From Pseudoselenomonas ruminantium (GTDB lineage: Bacteria; Bacillota; Negativicutes; Selenomonadales; Selenomonadaceae): a DNA stretch of 64,000 nt. Each line of letters starts with the position of its first letter. The first letter of the stretch is position 1. This document shows positions 50,608 to 61,801 of this stretch, in pieces. A program made the position numbers and the translations under genes. The notes under the pieces are model-generated. The model was given only the letters and a program-made list of their open reading frames with translations, searched no databases and was not told the DNA's origin. The stretch is taken from contig CACZHK010000008.1 of the NCBI GenBank assembly GCA_902780915.1, positions 1 through 64,000 of the forward strand. The letters are read 5' to 3'.

Positions 50608-51432
50608 ATGCCAAGCGATTTGCATGTCCACACGACTTTTTCCGATGGCAAGCTCACTCCGGAGGAAGTCGTGGCGGCAGCCAGGGCAGCAGGCCTTACC
50701 TATGTGGCCATCACCGACCATGATACAGTGGACGGGGTGGGCCACCTTTATGAGAATGGCCTCCTGCCTGCCAAAGGACTGAAGATAATACCGGGCATTG
50801 AGTTCAGTGCCCATCATCCTGTGCATGAGATACATATCCTGGGATACAATGTGGACATCTATTACCGTGATCTCATTGACAAGCTCAATGATGTGACGGA
50901 GGCCCGCTGGACACGGTTCAGCGAAATGGTGGAAAAGCTCTGCGACCTGGGCTATCAGATTACGGAAACGGAGGTGCTGACCATTGCAGGAGCCAGCAAG
51001 TCCATCAGCCGTTCCCATATCGCCCGGATCCTGGTGAAGAAGGGCTATTTCGAATCCATCCGGGAGGCCTTTGATACCCTGTTGCAGAAGGGCAAGCCAG
51101 CCTATGTGCCCCATTATCACCTTGAGAAAGAGGAGATCGTGGAGCTCATCAAGGCGGCGGGGGGCATCCCCGTGCTGGCTCATCCCAAACTGGTGGGAGA
51201 TGATGAGCTGGTGGAGGAGATCTGCCAGTCCGGCATCGAGGGGCTGGAGGTTTTCTACCCTCAGCACGAGCCGGAGGATGTGGAGCGCTATATGCTGATG
51301 GCCAAGAAGTACGGCCTCCTGATATCCGGCGGCTCGGACTTCCATGGCTATGCTACCCGCTTTCCCCAGAACCTGGGCTTGTTCACCATTGAAGATGAAT
51401 GGGCAGAGAAGTTTTACAGACCAGAAAACTGA
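50608..51432 (+). CDS. PHP-domain phosphoesterase
   Basis: This 274-residue PHP-family metal phosphoesterase begins MPSDLHVHTTFSDGKLTPEEVV (HxH metal site). AITDHDTVDG, GIEFSA and the C-terminal SGGSDFHG follow with the remaining His/Asp ligands. Homologues act as 3',5'-nucleotide or RNA 5'-3' phosphatases (YciV/RNase AM-like). It lies 24 nt after spoVS, in an operon with two RNA-decay enzymes, which fits an RNA role. That role is inferred from context. Confidence 0.9.
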   Translation: MPSDLHVHTTFSDGKLTPEEVVAAARAAGLTYVAITDHDTVDGVGHLYENGLLPAKGLKIIPGIEFSAHHPVHEIHILGYNVDIYYRDLIDKLNDVTEARWTRFSEMVEKLCDLGYQITETEVLTIAGASKSISRSHIARILVKKGYFESIREAFDTLLQKGKPAYVPHYHLEKEEIVELIKAAGGIPVLAHPKLVGDDELVEEICQSGIEGLEVFYPQHEPEDVERYMLMAKKYGLLISGGSDFHGYATRFPQNLGLFTIEDEWAEKFYRPEN

Positions 51433-51446
51433 CAGGAGAGAGACCT

Positions 51447-52277
51447 ATGGACGTAATCGCCCTGGTGGGTCCCAGCGGCACGGGCAAGAGCCATCGGGCC
51501 CTGGTCATAGCCCACAAGCACAAGGCGGATGCTATCATCGATGACGGCATACTTATCAGCGGCGGCAAGATTATTGCGGGCCATTCTGCCAAGCAGGAGG
51601 CCAGCAGGATCATGGCAGTGCGCAGGGCGATTTTCGTCCTGCCCGGCCATGCGGAGGAAGTGCGCAAGGCCATAGGGGAGGTCAATCCCCACCGCATACT
51701 GGTGCTGGGCACCTCCGAGAATATGGTGCACAAGATTGCAAGAGCCTTGAAGCTGCCTGCTATTTCTCAGATCATCAACATCGAGGACATTGCTTCCAAG
51801 GCGGATATTGAAAAAGCCCAATTTTACAGGCTGAAGCAGGGCAAGCACATCATTCCTGTGCCCACCATCGAGCTGAAGCCGCATTTCTCGGGCTTCCTCA
51901 TCGACCCTGTGCAGTCCTTCTTCAAGCGCTCATCCAACAAGCGGCGCCGCCTGGGGGAGAAATCCATCGTGCGCCCCGTGTTCAGCTACTACGGCAAGCT
52001 CAGCATTGACGACCATGCGGTGGCAGCTATCGTGCGCAAGGTAGTGCTGGAAGGGGAGATCAGCGAGATTGGCCACATCAATGTAAGCCATCTTTACAAG
52101 GGCGACGAGGATCTGGGACTGAAGGTGTCCTGTTCCGTGGTGCTCACCTACGGGAATCACATCCCCACGCTGATTACCAAGACTCAGCAGGCTGTGAGGC
52201 AGGCAGTGGAATACATGACTGGCATGATGGTCCATGAGGTGGATATCGTGGTAAAGGCATTGTATGTCCAGGCATGA
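51447..52277 (+). CDS. P-loop domain fused to an Asp23/Gls24 domain
   Basis: This 276-residue protein begins with a P-loop NTPase-like segment (VGPSGTGKS, 7-15), followed by strands and helices to about 165. The C-terminal ~100 residues (FSYYGKLSIDDHAVAAIVRKVVLEGEISEIGHINV to DIVVKALYVQ) match the Asp23/Gls24 envelope-stress fold. The P-loop part lacks an obvious strong Walker B, so hydrolysis is uncertain. CAGGAGAGAG precedes ATG 51447. It closes the rny operon and is followed by a terminator. Asp23 proteins are normally stand-alone. Confidence 0.8.
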   Translation: MDVIALVGPSGTGKSHRALVIAHKHKADAIIDDGILISGGKIIAGHSAKQEASRIMAVRRAIFVLPGHAEEVRKAIGEVNPHRILVLGTSENMVHKIARALKLPAISQIINIEDIASKADIEKAQFYRLKQGKHIIPVPTIELKPHFSGFLIDPVQSFFKRSSNKRRRLGEKSIVRPVFSYYGKLSIDDHAVAAIVRKVVLEGEISEIGHINVSHLYKGDEDLGLKVSCSVVLTYGNHIPTLITKTQQAVRQAVEYMTGMMVHEVDIVVKALYVQA

Positions 52278-52303
52278 GGTGCAAGGCTAGAGCTTGAAAA
52301 ATG

Positions 52304-52341
52304 AATCCCTGAGAGGCATGTTCTGCTTCTCAGGGATTTTT
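52304..52341 (+). terminator. Rho-independent terminator of the rny operon
   Basis: An 11-bp stem AATCCCTGAGA/TCTCAGGGATT (52304-52314 with 52328-52338) and a T-run. Confidence 0.92.
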
Positions 52342-52375
52342 CGTAATTATACTGGGGCACGCAAAGGAGTAGGTC

Positions 52376-53620
52376 ATGGGCAGAGAGGGATGCAAGGGAG
52401 TTTTGGAGCGCTGGCGGCGTTTGGGCGGAGGGAGGTTTATCTTGCTGGCTGCCCTGCTGGCGGCTCTGGCTGTCTATGCTTACCTGCACCAGGGGGGAGA
52501 AAAAAAGCCTATTGGCAGGGAGCATAAGCCTGTGGTGAAGACTATGGTCCTGCAGCGCTCTGACCTCAGCCGCCATATCCTCCTGTCCGGCCAGACCGTG
52601 GCGGAGGCGGATATTGCCCTGGCTCCCAAGTATACGGGCCGGGTGGCGGAAGTGCTGGTGCAGCTGGGGGACAGGGTGGAGGCCGGCCAGGTGCTGCTGG
52701 TTCAGGACACCGCTGACCTGGATATCTCCATCCGGCAGCAGGTGGCAGCCGCCGGAGCGGCAGGCGCAGATGCCAGGGAGGCGGCTGCTGCCTATGCTGC
52801 CAATTACCTCAAGGCCCGCAATGATTTCGAGCTGGAGCAGAGCAGATATGAGCGCAATGTCTATCTCTTTTCCATCGGTGCTATCTCCCAGGACAGGCTG
52901 GATGAGATAAAGCAGGAGTACCTGGCCAGCAGGGCTGCCTTTGAGATACTGGAAAATCAGGTGGAAGGCGGTGATGCCGCCTCGGTCCAGTCCAAGGCTT
53001 TCACGGCAGAAAAGGCAGAGCAGGGAGCCGAGGCCCTGCGGCAGCAGCGCGAGGATATGGTGCTCCGTGCCCCCAGGGCAGGTATCATCGGCTATCGCAA
53101 GGCGGAGGCCGGGGAGATCATCTCTGCCGGGACCAAGGTCTTGAGCCTGGTGGACAGCAGCCACATGAAGGTGGACTGCACCCTGTCGGAAAATGATGCG
53201 GCGGTGCTGGTTCCTGGCATGGAGGTCACGGTCACCGTGGACGCTATGGGGCAGGACTATCCTGGTCGCATTGTCTACGTGAGCCCTGCCATGGATGAGG
53301 CAGCCAGGAGCTATCAGGTGCGCATCGAACTTTTGGGTGAGGACCTGGCTATCAAAGCCGGCCTCTTTGCCCATACGGCCCTTGATGTATTGCAGCGGCA
53401 GGACACTCTCTTTGTGCCCAAGGAGGCGGTGCTTTCCCGCAATGGCAGGCAGATGGTCTATGTGCTGGCCTCTGACAGCAGGGCGGAAATGAGGGAAGTG
53501 CGGCTGGGACTGGAAAACGACCAAGAGGTGGAGATCCTGGAGGGCCTTTCCGCAGGTGAGGAGGTCATTATTTCCAATCTCGACAGGCTCCAGCAGGGAA
53601 CGGCAGTGGAGGTCTTGTGA
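52376..53620 (+). CDS. RND efflux periplasmic adaptor (membrane fusion protein)
   Basis: This 414-residue HlyD/AcrA-type adaptor links an inner-membrane pump to an outer-membrane channel. An N-terminal hydrophobic anchor (FILLAALLAALAVYAYL) is followed by a lipoyl-like half (KYTGRVAEVLVQLGDRVEAGQVLLVQD), a helical hairpin, the second half (APRAGIIGYRKAEAGEIISAGTKVLSLVDSS) and beta domains. AAAGGAGT precedes the ATG. Its stop overlaps the pump start by 1 nt. No outer-membrane factor gene is present in the window. Confidence 0.93.
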   Translation: MGREGCKGVLERWRRLGGGRFILLAALLAALAVYAYLHQGGEKKPIGREHKPVVKTMVLQRSDLSRHILLSGQTVAEADIALAPKYTGRVAEVLVQLGDRVEAGQVLLVQDTADLDISIRQQVAAAGAAGADAREAAAAYAANYLKARNDFELEQSRYERNVYLFSIGAISQDRLDEIKQEYLASRAAFEILENQVEGGDAASVQSKAFTAEKAEQGAEALRQQREDMVLRAPRAGIIGYRKAEAGEIISAGTKVLSLVDSSHMKVDCTLSENDAAVLVPGMEVTVTVDAMGQDYPGRIVYVSPAMDEAARSYQVRIELLGEDLAIKAGLFAHTALDVLQRQDTLFVPKEAVLSRNGRQMVYVLASDSRAEMREVRLGLENDQEVEILEGLSAGEEVIISNLDRLQQGTAVEVL

Positions 53621-56600
53621 TGAACATCACCCGTTTTTCTATTCAGCGGCCTGTGGGCATTTCCATGATTGTGGCGTTCTTCGTGGTGCTGGGACTTTAC
53701 AGTTTTTATCGCATCGGGGTGGAACTGCTGCCCGATGTGAACACTCCCTATGTCACGGTGCGAGTGAAGTATCCCGGTGCCAGCGCCGAGTCTGTGGAGC
53801 AGGAAATAGTCCGCCCCGTGGAAGATGCCCTGTCCTCCGTATCCAATGTGAAGAAAATCACCTCCACTGCCAGCTATGAGCAGGCCCGCATCGGTCTGGA
53901 ACTGGACTTTGAGGCAGACGCAGATCTGGCATCCATCGAGGCTACCAAGAAGGTGGAGGCTATCAAGAACCGCCTGCCCGAGGAGGCGGACTCCCCGGTG
54001 GTCATCAAGCGCGACCTCAACGCCAAGCCCATTGTGGAACTGGCGGTGCTCTCTCCCTACGGACTTTCCGATACTTATGTGCAGACGGAGAATGTCTTCC
54101 AGGAAGTCCTGCAGCAGGCCGGGGGCGTTTCCGAGGTGGAACTGCACGGCGGCAGGGACAAGGAGGTGGCAGTGGAGGCTGACCGTGACAAGCTGGCGGC
54201 CTATGGGCTGAGCCTTGACAAGATTGCCTCTGCCATCAAGAAGGAAAACCAGCTACTGCCCTCCGGCTCTGTCTATACGGAAAGCACCCAGTCGGATGTG
54301 CGCCTTATCGCCCAGTACCGCAGCGTGGCGGAAATCGAGCAGGTACAGGTGGAGGGGGCAGGAGGCAGGAAAGTGCCTCTGACCTCTGTGGCGACAGTGC
54401 GGGAGCAGTCCGCCCGAAGCTCCCGCTATGGCAGGCTCAACGGCCAGGATGCCATCAATGTGCTGGTCTACAAGAACAGCGATGCCAATGTGGTGGAGAC
54501 TGCCAAAAACATTGGGGACAGACTGGATCGGCTCAGGCACGACTACCCGGATTATGAGTTCGTGCTGGTGTCCAGCGATGCGGACTACGTGGAGACCTCC
54601 CTGCACAACACGGTGATGACGCTGGTGGAGGGGCTCATCACCACGGGGCTGGTGCTCTTCTTCTTCCTCAGGGGCTGGCGTTCCACGGCAGCGGTGATGA
54701 TTGCCATTCCCACCTCCCTCATTGCCACCTTTTTCGTCATGTATGTCTTTGGCTTCACCTTCAACATGATGTCCCTCATGGGCATGACCCTCTGCATAGG
54801 CATTTTGGTGGACGATGCCATCGTGGTGCTGGAAAACATCATTCGCCATTTGGGCCTGGGGGAGGCTCCGGCAGAGGCAGCGGAGAAGGGCCGCATGGAA
54901 ATCGGCATGGCGGCGGTGGCCATCACCCTTTGTGATGCGGCGGTCTTTATGCCCATAGCTTTCATGGAAGGCATGACTGGCCAGTATTTCCGCCAGTTTG
55001 GCCTGACCATTGTCTTTGCAGGGGCTTTCTCCCTCTTCGTCTCTTTCACCCTCACCCCCATGCTGGCCTCAAGGCTTTACAGGCAGGGGCTGAAAGTGGA
55101 GGCGAAGCCTGTCTGGCAGCTGGTGGAGAGGATAGAGCGCAGGGCGGAGGAACGCTATGAAGTCCTCCTGCGCTGGAGCCTGGCCAACCAAAAGCAGCTC
55201 CTGCTGGGCATACTGGGCGTCTTTGCGGCGGTGATTGCCCTTGTCCCCCTGGGGCTGGTAGGTTCCGAGTTCATGCCCCGCACTGATGAGTCGGGCTTTG
55301 TGGTCAGCATTCAGGCTCCTGTAGGCTCCTCTGCCGAGGAAACAGACAGGGTGGCGAGAATGCTTGAGGGGAAGCTGTCCACTTTGCCTGAGGTGAAATA
55401 TTACATGACCCATGCAGGCGGCTCTACTGCCTATGAGGGCCGCATCAGGGTGCAGCTCCTGGAAACCAGCCAGCGCAGCCGTTCTGTCTGGCAAGTGGCC
55501 GATGAGGTGCGGAGCTTTGCTTCAGGCATTCACGAGGCAGATGTGCGAGTGGCTGAGTCCCAGACCAATGTGGCGGGCACTTCCGGCAATGGACCCCGCA
55601 ACGGTGGCGGGGCCTTGCAGCTGGAAATCCGCAGCCATCACAGCGACGGGCTGGATGAGGCCACAGAGAAGGCTATCAAGGCCCTGGAGGCCATTCCAGG
55701 CGTCACAGACGTGAACAGTACCTACCAGGAGGGGATGCCTGAGCTGCAGCTCAGGGTAAACCGCGAAAAGCTCAAGACCTATGGCACTTCCCTGGGGGAG
55801 GTGGAGACTGCCTTTGAGTCAGCTATCTCCGGCCTTTCCGCAGGGGAACTGAAGAACGACCGCCAGAATGGCGGCCGGGACACGGACATCAAGGTGCGTT
55901 TCCAGGGGGCGGATGGCTACAAGGCCTCAGATGTGGCCAGGATTCCCATCATTTCCTCGGGCAGGCTCATTTACCTGGGGGATGTGGCGGAAATCAGAAG
56001 CGGCCGCGGTCCCGTGAGCATCCGACGGGTGGACAAGCAGAGGGCTTCTGCCATTGGTGCCAACCTCAGCGGCCGTCCCATTGGCGAGGTGATGAAGGAT
56101 GCCAGGGAGACACTCAATCAGGCCGACCTGGGGGAGGGAGTGACCTACCGCTTCCGGGGGCAGGCCACCAGGATGGACGAGGCCTTCGGCGAGCTGCTCT
56201 CGGCCCTGCTCCTGGCCTTGGTGCTCATCTACATGCTGCTGGCAGTGCTCTACGAATCAGTCATCACGCCCTTCATCAGAATGTTTTCCCTGCCCTTGGG
56301 CCTGATTGGCTCAATCCTCCTGCTGCTTATCACCCATAACACCTTGAACCTCTACTCGCTGATAGGCATTCTGGTGATGGATGGCATCGTGGCGAAGAAC
56401 GGCACCCTCCTGATCGACTATGCCCTGACCCTCATGGACCGGGGCAGGACGGCTCTGGAAGCCGTGATGGAAGCGGGGAAGGTGCGCCTGCGTCCCATCA
56501 TGATGACCACCATCACCATGATGGCAGGCATGCTCCCCACAGCTCTGTCCCTCACCGCAGGCAGCGAAACCCGTTCCTCCATGGCCTGGGTCATCATAGG

Positions 56601-56715
56601 AGGCCTTTTGACCTCTACTGTCTTCACCCTGTTGGTGATTCCAATTATTTTTTTGTATTTTTACGAAAAGAAGCGTGACAAGGAAGAAGAAAGCAATTCT
56701 GAGCTCCTTTCATAG
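53620..56715 (+). CDS. RND efflux pump (AcrB/HAE1-type)
   Basis: This 1031-residue proton-driven transporter exports drugs or other amphiphiles. The first helix (ISMIVAFFVVLGLYSFYRIGVELLPDVNTPYVTV), the GRLNGQDAINVLVY-type porter segments and two sets of membrane helices are seen. The LCIGILVDDAIVVLENI motif carries the essential Asp pair. GTG 53617 is in frame, but ATG 53620 overlapping the upstream TGA has GTGGAGG 7 nt away. The pump needs an outer membrane, supporting a diderm host. A terminator follows. Confidence 0.95.
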   Translation: MNITRFSIQRPVGISMIVAFFVVLGLYSFYRIGVELLPDVNTPYVTVRVKYPGASAESVEQEIVRPVEDALSSVSNVKKITSTASYEQARIGLELDFEADADLASIEATKKVEAIKNRLPEEADSPVVIKRDLNAKPIVELAVLSPYGLSDTYVQTENVFQEVLQQAGGVSEVELHGGRDKEVAVEADRDKLAAYGLSLDKIASAIKKENQLLPSGSVYTESTQSDVRLIAQYRSVAEIEQVQVEGAGGRKVPLTSVATVREQSARSSRYGRLNGQDAINVLVYKNSDANVVETAKNIGDRLDRLRHDYPDYEFVLVSSDADYVETSLHNTVMTLVEGLITTGLVLFFFLRGWRSTAAVMIAIPTSLIATFFVMYVFGFTFNMMSLMGMTLCIGILVDDAIVVLENIIRHLGLGEAPAEAAEKGRMEIGMAAVAITLCDAAVFMPIAFMEGMTGQYFRQFGLTIVFAGAFSLFVSFTLTPMLASRLYRQGLKVEAKPVWQLVERIERRAEERYEVLLRWSLANQKQLLLGILGVFAAVIALVPLGLVGSEFMPRTDESGFVVSIQAPVGSSAEETDRVARMLEGKLSTLPEVKYYMTHAGGSTAYEGRIRVQLLETSQRSRSVWQVADEVRSFASGIHEADVRVAESQTNVAGTSGNGPRNGGGALQLEIRSHHSDGLDEATEKAIKALEAIPGVTDVNSTYQEGMPELQLRVNREKLKTYGTSLGEVETAFESAISGLSAGELKNDRQNGGRDTDIKVRFQGADGYKASDVARIPIISSGRLIYLGDVAEIRSGRGPVSIRRVDKQRASAIGANLSGRPIGEVMKDARETLNQADLGEGVTYRFRGQATRMDEAFGELLSALLLALVLIYMLLAVLYESVITPFIRMFSLPLGLIGSILLLLITHNTLNLYSLIGILVMDGIVAKNGTLLIDYALTLMDRGRTALEAVMEAGKVRLRPIMMTTITMMAGMLPTALSLTAGSETRSSMAWVIIGGLLTSTVFTLLVIPIIFLYFYEKKRDKEEESNSELLS

Positions 56716-56722
56716 GAAAATA

Positions 56723-56761
56723 GCTCCCGATGCAAAGAAACTGCTATCGGGAGCCTTTTTT
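56723..56761 (+). terminator. Rho-independent terminator after the RND operon
   Basis: GCTCCCGAT (56723-56731) pairs with ATCGGGAGC (56746-56754), followed by TTTTTT. The rest of the 306-nt spacer up to rplGB holds the promoter at 56941 and nothing else I recognise. Confidence 0.9.
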
Positions 56762-56940
56762 ATGAGTTTAACATGGAAGAAAAAAATTTTTATGAGGTAA
56801 ATTATCCTGTTTGAGCGTGATTGTAGTGCATGCAGTGGACATAAAGAGACTTTTTGATGAAACAAGAGGGCTTTTGAGGTCTGTTTTTTCATTATGACAC
56901 GCTAGGGTACGTGGACACAAAAAACTTTGAAAATAAAGTG

Positions 56941-56969
56941 TTGACAAGGATTTTAGGGGGTGCTAATAT
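56941..56969 (+). promoter_or_regulatory. promoter of the rplGB-str cluster
   Basis: Consensus TTGACA (56941-56946), a 17-nt spacer and TAATAT (56964-56969), about 45 nt before rplGB. Confidence 0.85.
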
Positions 56970-57021
56970 ATAGAAGTGCTCCGGGAGGGGCGCAAGGAAA
57001 GTGTACAGGGGAGTGCAAACG

Positions 57022-57267
57022 ATGAATCTGGAAACACTTAAAGATGCCAAAAAGGTGATCGGCCTCAAGCAGGTCACCAAGGCTGTGAAACGCCACAGCG
57101 CAGAGAGAGTCCTGCTGGCAGGCGATGCGGATGGACGCATCGCAGAGCCGCTGAAGGAACTTTGCCAGGCGGAAGGGGTAGAGGTTCTGGAAGCGGAATC
57201 CATGAAAGCCCTGGGGCTGGCCTGCGGCATCGAAGTCGGCGCGGCGACTGTGGCCGTACTGAAGTAA
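57022..57267 (+). CDS. rplGB: L7Ae/L30e-like ribosomal protein
   Basis: This 81-residue L7Ae-family kink-turn RNA-binding protein (YbxF-like) has KKVIGLKQVTKAVKRHSAERVLLAGDADGRIAEPLKELC. It lies upstream of rpsL, as in most Firmicutes. GGGGAG precedes ATG 57022; the upstream frame to 57001 is disregarded. Normally rpoC lies before it; here an RND operon does. Confidence 0.92.
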   Translation: MNLETLKDAKKVIGLKQVTKAVKRHSAERVLLAGDADGRIAEPLKELCQAEGVEVLEAESMKALGLACGIEVGAATVAVLK

Positions 57268-57303
57268 GCTTATTTGTTAATAAGCGGCGTAAAAGCTGCT
57301 TAT
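57268..57303 (+). promoter_or_regulatory. two overlapping, mutually exclusive hairpins before rpsL
   Basis: Hairpin A is GCTTATT/AATAAGC (57268-57274 with 57279-57285). Hairpin B is ATAAGCGGC/GCTGCTTAT (57280-57288 with 57295-57303, one G-U). They share 57280-57285, so only one can form. No T-run follows either. This layout suggests a switching leader, for example binding S7, S12 or RplGB. Confidence 0.5.
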
Positions 57304-57345
57304 GATAAATAATAAATTTTCAATATGAAGGAAGGAGGTGCATGT

Positions 57346-57723
57346 ATGCCAACTATCAACCAGTTAGTTCGTAAGAGCAGGAAGAGCATGCAGGAGAAGT
57401 CCAAAGCACCAGCACTGAAGAATTGCCCGCAGAAGCGCGGCGTCTGCACTCGTGTTTATACCAGCACGCCGAAGAAGCCGAACTCTGCACTGCGTAAGGT
57501 GGCTCGTGTTCGTCTGACGAACAGCATCGAAGTCACTGCATACATTCCGGGCATTGGTCATAATCTTCAGGAGCACAGCGTTGTTCTGATTCGTGGCGGC
57601 CGTGTTAAGGATCTGCCGGGCGTTCGTTACCACATCATCCGTGGTTCCCTCGATACTGCAGGTGTGCAGGATCGTGGCCAGGCCCGCAGCAAGTACGGTG
57701 CTAAGAAAGCGAAGAAGAAATAA
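57346..57723 (+). CDS. rpsL: 30S ribosomal protein S12
   Basis: This 125-residue S12 is essential for decoding. [19 protein letters not shown] and the [18 protein letters not shown] blocks, sites of streptomycin-resistance changes, are intact (wild-type Lys in TPKKPNSAL). ATG 57346 follows GGAAGGAGGTG. It is part of the str operon with rpsG and fusA. Confidence 0.97.
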   Translation: MPTINQLVRKSRKSMQEKSKAPALKNCPQKRGVCTRVYTSTPKKPNSALRKVARVRLTNSIEVTAYIPGIGHNLQEHSVVLIRGGRVKDLPGVRYHIIRGSLDTAGVQDRGQARSKYGAKKAKKK

Positions 57724-57750
57724 GCTGACAGCTTAAAAAGATTATGATAA

Positions 57751-58233
<483 letters not shown>

Positions 58234-58273
58234 TCCGTAAGACCGTATCTATATATAAGGAGAGAAAATAAAA

Positions 58274-60352
58274 GTGGCAAGAGAGTTTTCCCTTGAAAAA
58301 ACTCGTAATATCGGTATCATGGCTCACATCGATGCCGGTAAGACGACCACCACGGAACGCATCCTCTTCTACACGGGTGTCAACCACAAAATCGGTGAGG
58401 TTCATGATGGCGCTGCTACCATGGACTGGATGGTTCAGGAGCAGGAGCGCGGTATCACCATTACTTCCGCAGCTACCACCTGCCACTGGAAGAACCATCG
58501 TATCAACATCATTGATACGCCGGGCCACGTGGACTTCACGGTAGAGGTTGAGCGTTCTCTGCGCGTGCTTGACGGTGCTGTGGCAGTCCTGACTGCCCGC
58601 GGTGGCGTTGAGCCTCAGACTGAGACCGTTTGGCGCCAGGCTGAGAAGTACCAGGTTCCCCGCATGGCTTATGTCAACAAGATGGACATTACCGGCGCGG
58701 ACTTCTTCAACGTCATCAAGATGATGGAGGAGCGCCTCAATGCCAACGCGGTTGCTATCCAGCTGCCCATCGGTGCTGAGGATGATTTCCAGGGCATCAT
58801 CGACCTCGTGAAGATGGAAGCCATCGTTTATGAAGACGATCTTGGCAAAGTCGCGGATGAGGTTGCCATTCCCGATGACATGAAGGATTTGGCTGAGGAA
58901 TATCGCGAGAAGCTGCTGGAGGCTTGCTCCGAGCAGGATGACGAGTTCATGGAGAAGTACCTGGGCGGTGAGGATATCACCGAAGAGGACATCAAGAAGG
59001 TCATCCGCAAGGCTACCGTTACCTGCAACATGGTGCCTGTGGTCTGCGGCACTTCTTATCGCAACAAGGGCGTGCAGCCCTTGCTGGATGCTGTGGTTGA
59101 CTACATGCCTGCTCCGACGGACATTCCTCCCATCAAGGGCGTGAATCCCGACACTGGCGAGGAAGACCATCGTCCTTCCAGCGATGAGGAGCCTTTCTCC
59201 GCTCTGGCTTTCAAGATCATGACTGATCCCTATGTCGGCAAGCTGGCTTTCTTCCGTGTGTACTCCGGTATCCTCGAGTCTGGCTCCTATGTGTATAACT
59301 CCACTAAGGGCAAGAAAGAGCGTATCGGCCGTATCCTCCAGATGCACGCCAACAACCGCAAGGAAATCGATAAGGTTTACAGCGGCGATATTGCTGCTGC
59401 TGTGGGCCTCAAGGATACCACCACTGGTGATACCCTCTGCGATGAGAACAAGCAGATCATCCTCGAATCCATGGTCTTCCCGGATCCGGTTATCTCCGTT
59501 GCGGTGGAGCCGGCTACCAAGAACGACCAGGAGAAGATGGGCGTTGCTCTCCAGAAGCTGGCTGAGGAGGATCCGACTTTCAGGGTCCACACTGATCAGG
59601 AAACTGGCCAGTGCATCATCTCCGGCATGGGCGAGCTTCACCTGCAGATCATCGTTGACCGCATGCTCCGCGAATTCAAAGTGGACTGCAAGGTCGGCGA
59701 GCCCCAGGTTGCTTATCGCGAGACCATCCGCAAGACCGTCGAGGCAGAAGGCAAGTTCGTTCGCCAGTCCGGTGGTCATGGTCAGTATGGTCACTGCTGG
59801 CTCAAGCTGGAGCCCCAGGAAGCTGGCGCTGGCTTCAGCTTCGAGAACAAGGTGGTGGGCGGTGCTATTCCCAAGGAATTCATCAAGCCCATCGAGGAAG
59901 GTGTCAAGCAGGCCATGGAGTCTGGTGTCGTAGCCGGTTATCCGGTGGTCGATGTCAAGGCTACGGTCTACGACGGTTCCTTCCACGAGGTCGACTCTTC
60001 CGAGGCTGCCTTCAAGATTGCCGGTTCCATGGCATTCAAGAACGGCGCCGAGAAGGCCAACCCGGTTCTCCTCGAGCCGTATGTTAAGGTTGAGGTCATC
60101 GTTCCCGAGGATTACATGGGCGATGTCATCGGCGACCTTAACTCCCGCCGCGGCCGCATCGACGGCATGGAGCCGCGCAATGGTGCTCAGGTCATCAATG
60201 CGTTCGTTCCTCTGTCCGAGATGTTCGGTTACTCGACGGATCTGCGTTCCAAGACACAGGGTCGCGGGAACTACTCCATGGAGGTTTCCTACTATGATGA
60301 GGTTCCCAAGAATATAGCCGACGCTGTTACTGCCAAGAATAAGGGCGAATAA
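58274..60352 (+). CDS. fusA: elongation factor G
   Basis: This 692-residue translocase GTPase has G1 [14 protein letters not shown]3 DTPGHVDF and G4 NKMD, with domains II to V following. It starts at GTG 58274 after AAGGAGAG. It lies 40 nt after rpsG and 15 nt before tuf. A 606-codon open frame on the opposite strand across it is a compositional shadow. Confidence 0.97.
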   Translation: MAREFSLEKTRNIGIMAHIDAGKTTTTERILFYTGVNHKIGEVHDGAATMDWMVQEQERGITITSAATTCHWKNHRINIIDTPGHVDFTVEVERSLRVLDGAVAVLTARGGVEPQTETVWRQAEKYQVPRMAYVNKMDITGADFFNVIKMMEERLNANAVAIQLPIGAEDDFQGIIDLVKMEAIVYEDDLGKVADEVAIPDDMKDLAEEYREKLLEACSEQDDEFMEKYLGGEDITEEDIKKVIRKATVTCNMVPVVCGTSYRNKGVQPLLDAVVDYMPAPTDIPPIKGVNPDTGEEDHRPSSDEEPFSALAFKIMTDPYVGKLAFFRVYSGILESGSYVYNSTKGKKERIGRILQMHANNRKEIDKVYSGDIAAAVGLKDTTTGDTLCDENKQIILESMVFPDPVISVAVEPATKNDQEKMGVALQKLAEEDPTFRVHTDQETGQCIISGMGELHLQIIVDRMLREFKVDCKVGEPQVAYRETIRKTVEAEGKFVRQSGGHGQYGHCWLKLEPQEAGAGFSFENKVVGGAIPKEFIKPIEEGVKQAMESGVVAGYPVVDVKATVYDGSFHEVDSSEAAFKIAGSMAFKNGAEKANPVLLEPYVKVEVIVPEDYMGDVIGDLNSRRGRIDGMEPRNGAQVINAFVPLSEMFGYSTDLRSKTQGRGNYSMEVSYYDEVPKNIADAVTAKNKGE

Positions 60353-60367
60353 GGGAGGAAAAAATCA

Positions 60368-61555
<1,188 letters not shown>

Positions 61556-61579
61556 TCTAACGACAGTCAAATCCCTTTG

Positions 61580-61605
61580 TAAGAGCGGCGCTCGCGTCGC
61601 TCTTA
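61580..61605 (+). terminator. hairpin after tuf
   Basis: AAGAGCGGCG pairs with CGTCGCTCTT around CTCG-type bases (one G-U), followed by A-T-T-T rather than a full T-run. It is a likely partial terminator. Confidence 0.5.
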
Positions 61606-61708
61606 TTTAGAGGGTTGAAACAAACAGGTACACCCCCATGCGATGACGTGGCAGATGGCTTGGCCTGGTTCCAAGGGAACTGCTACGGAGAAATGTTTGG
61701 GCCATGGG

Positions 61709-61763
61709 GATGTCCTGTCCCTGCAGGGCCGAGAGGCTTTCAGCCTTGCAGGGACAGGACATC
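61709..61763 (+). promoter_or_regulatory. long perfect hairpin in the tuf-rpsJ spacer
   Basis: GATGTCCTGTCCCTGCA (61709-61725) is perfectly complementary to 61747-61763. Four more pairs (one G-U) extend the stem to 21 bp around a 13-nt loop. It lies 38 nt before the S10 start and is not followed by a T-run. It could be an S10-operon leader structure for autoregulation or a processing site. Confidence 0.6.
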
Positions 61764-61801
61764 TTCATTGCAAGAGCCTGGACGATAAGGAGGAAAACAC
61801 A

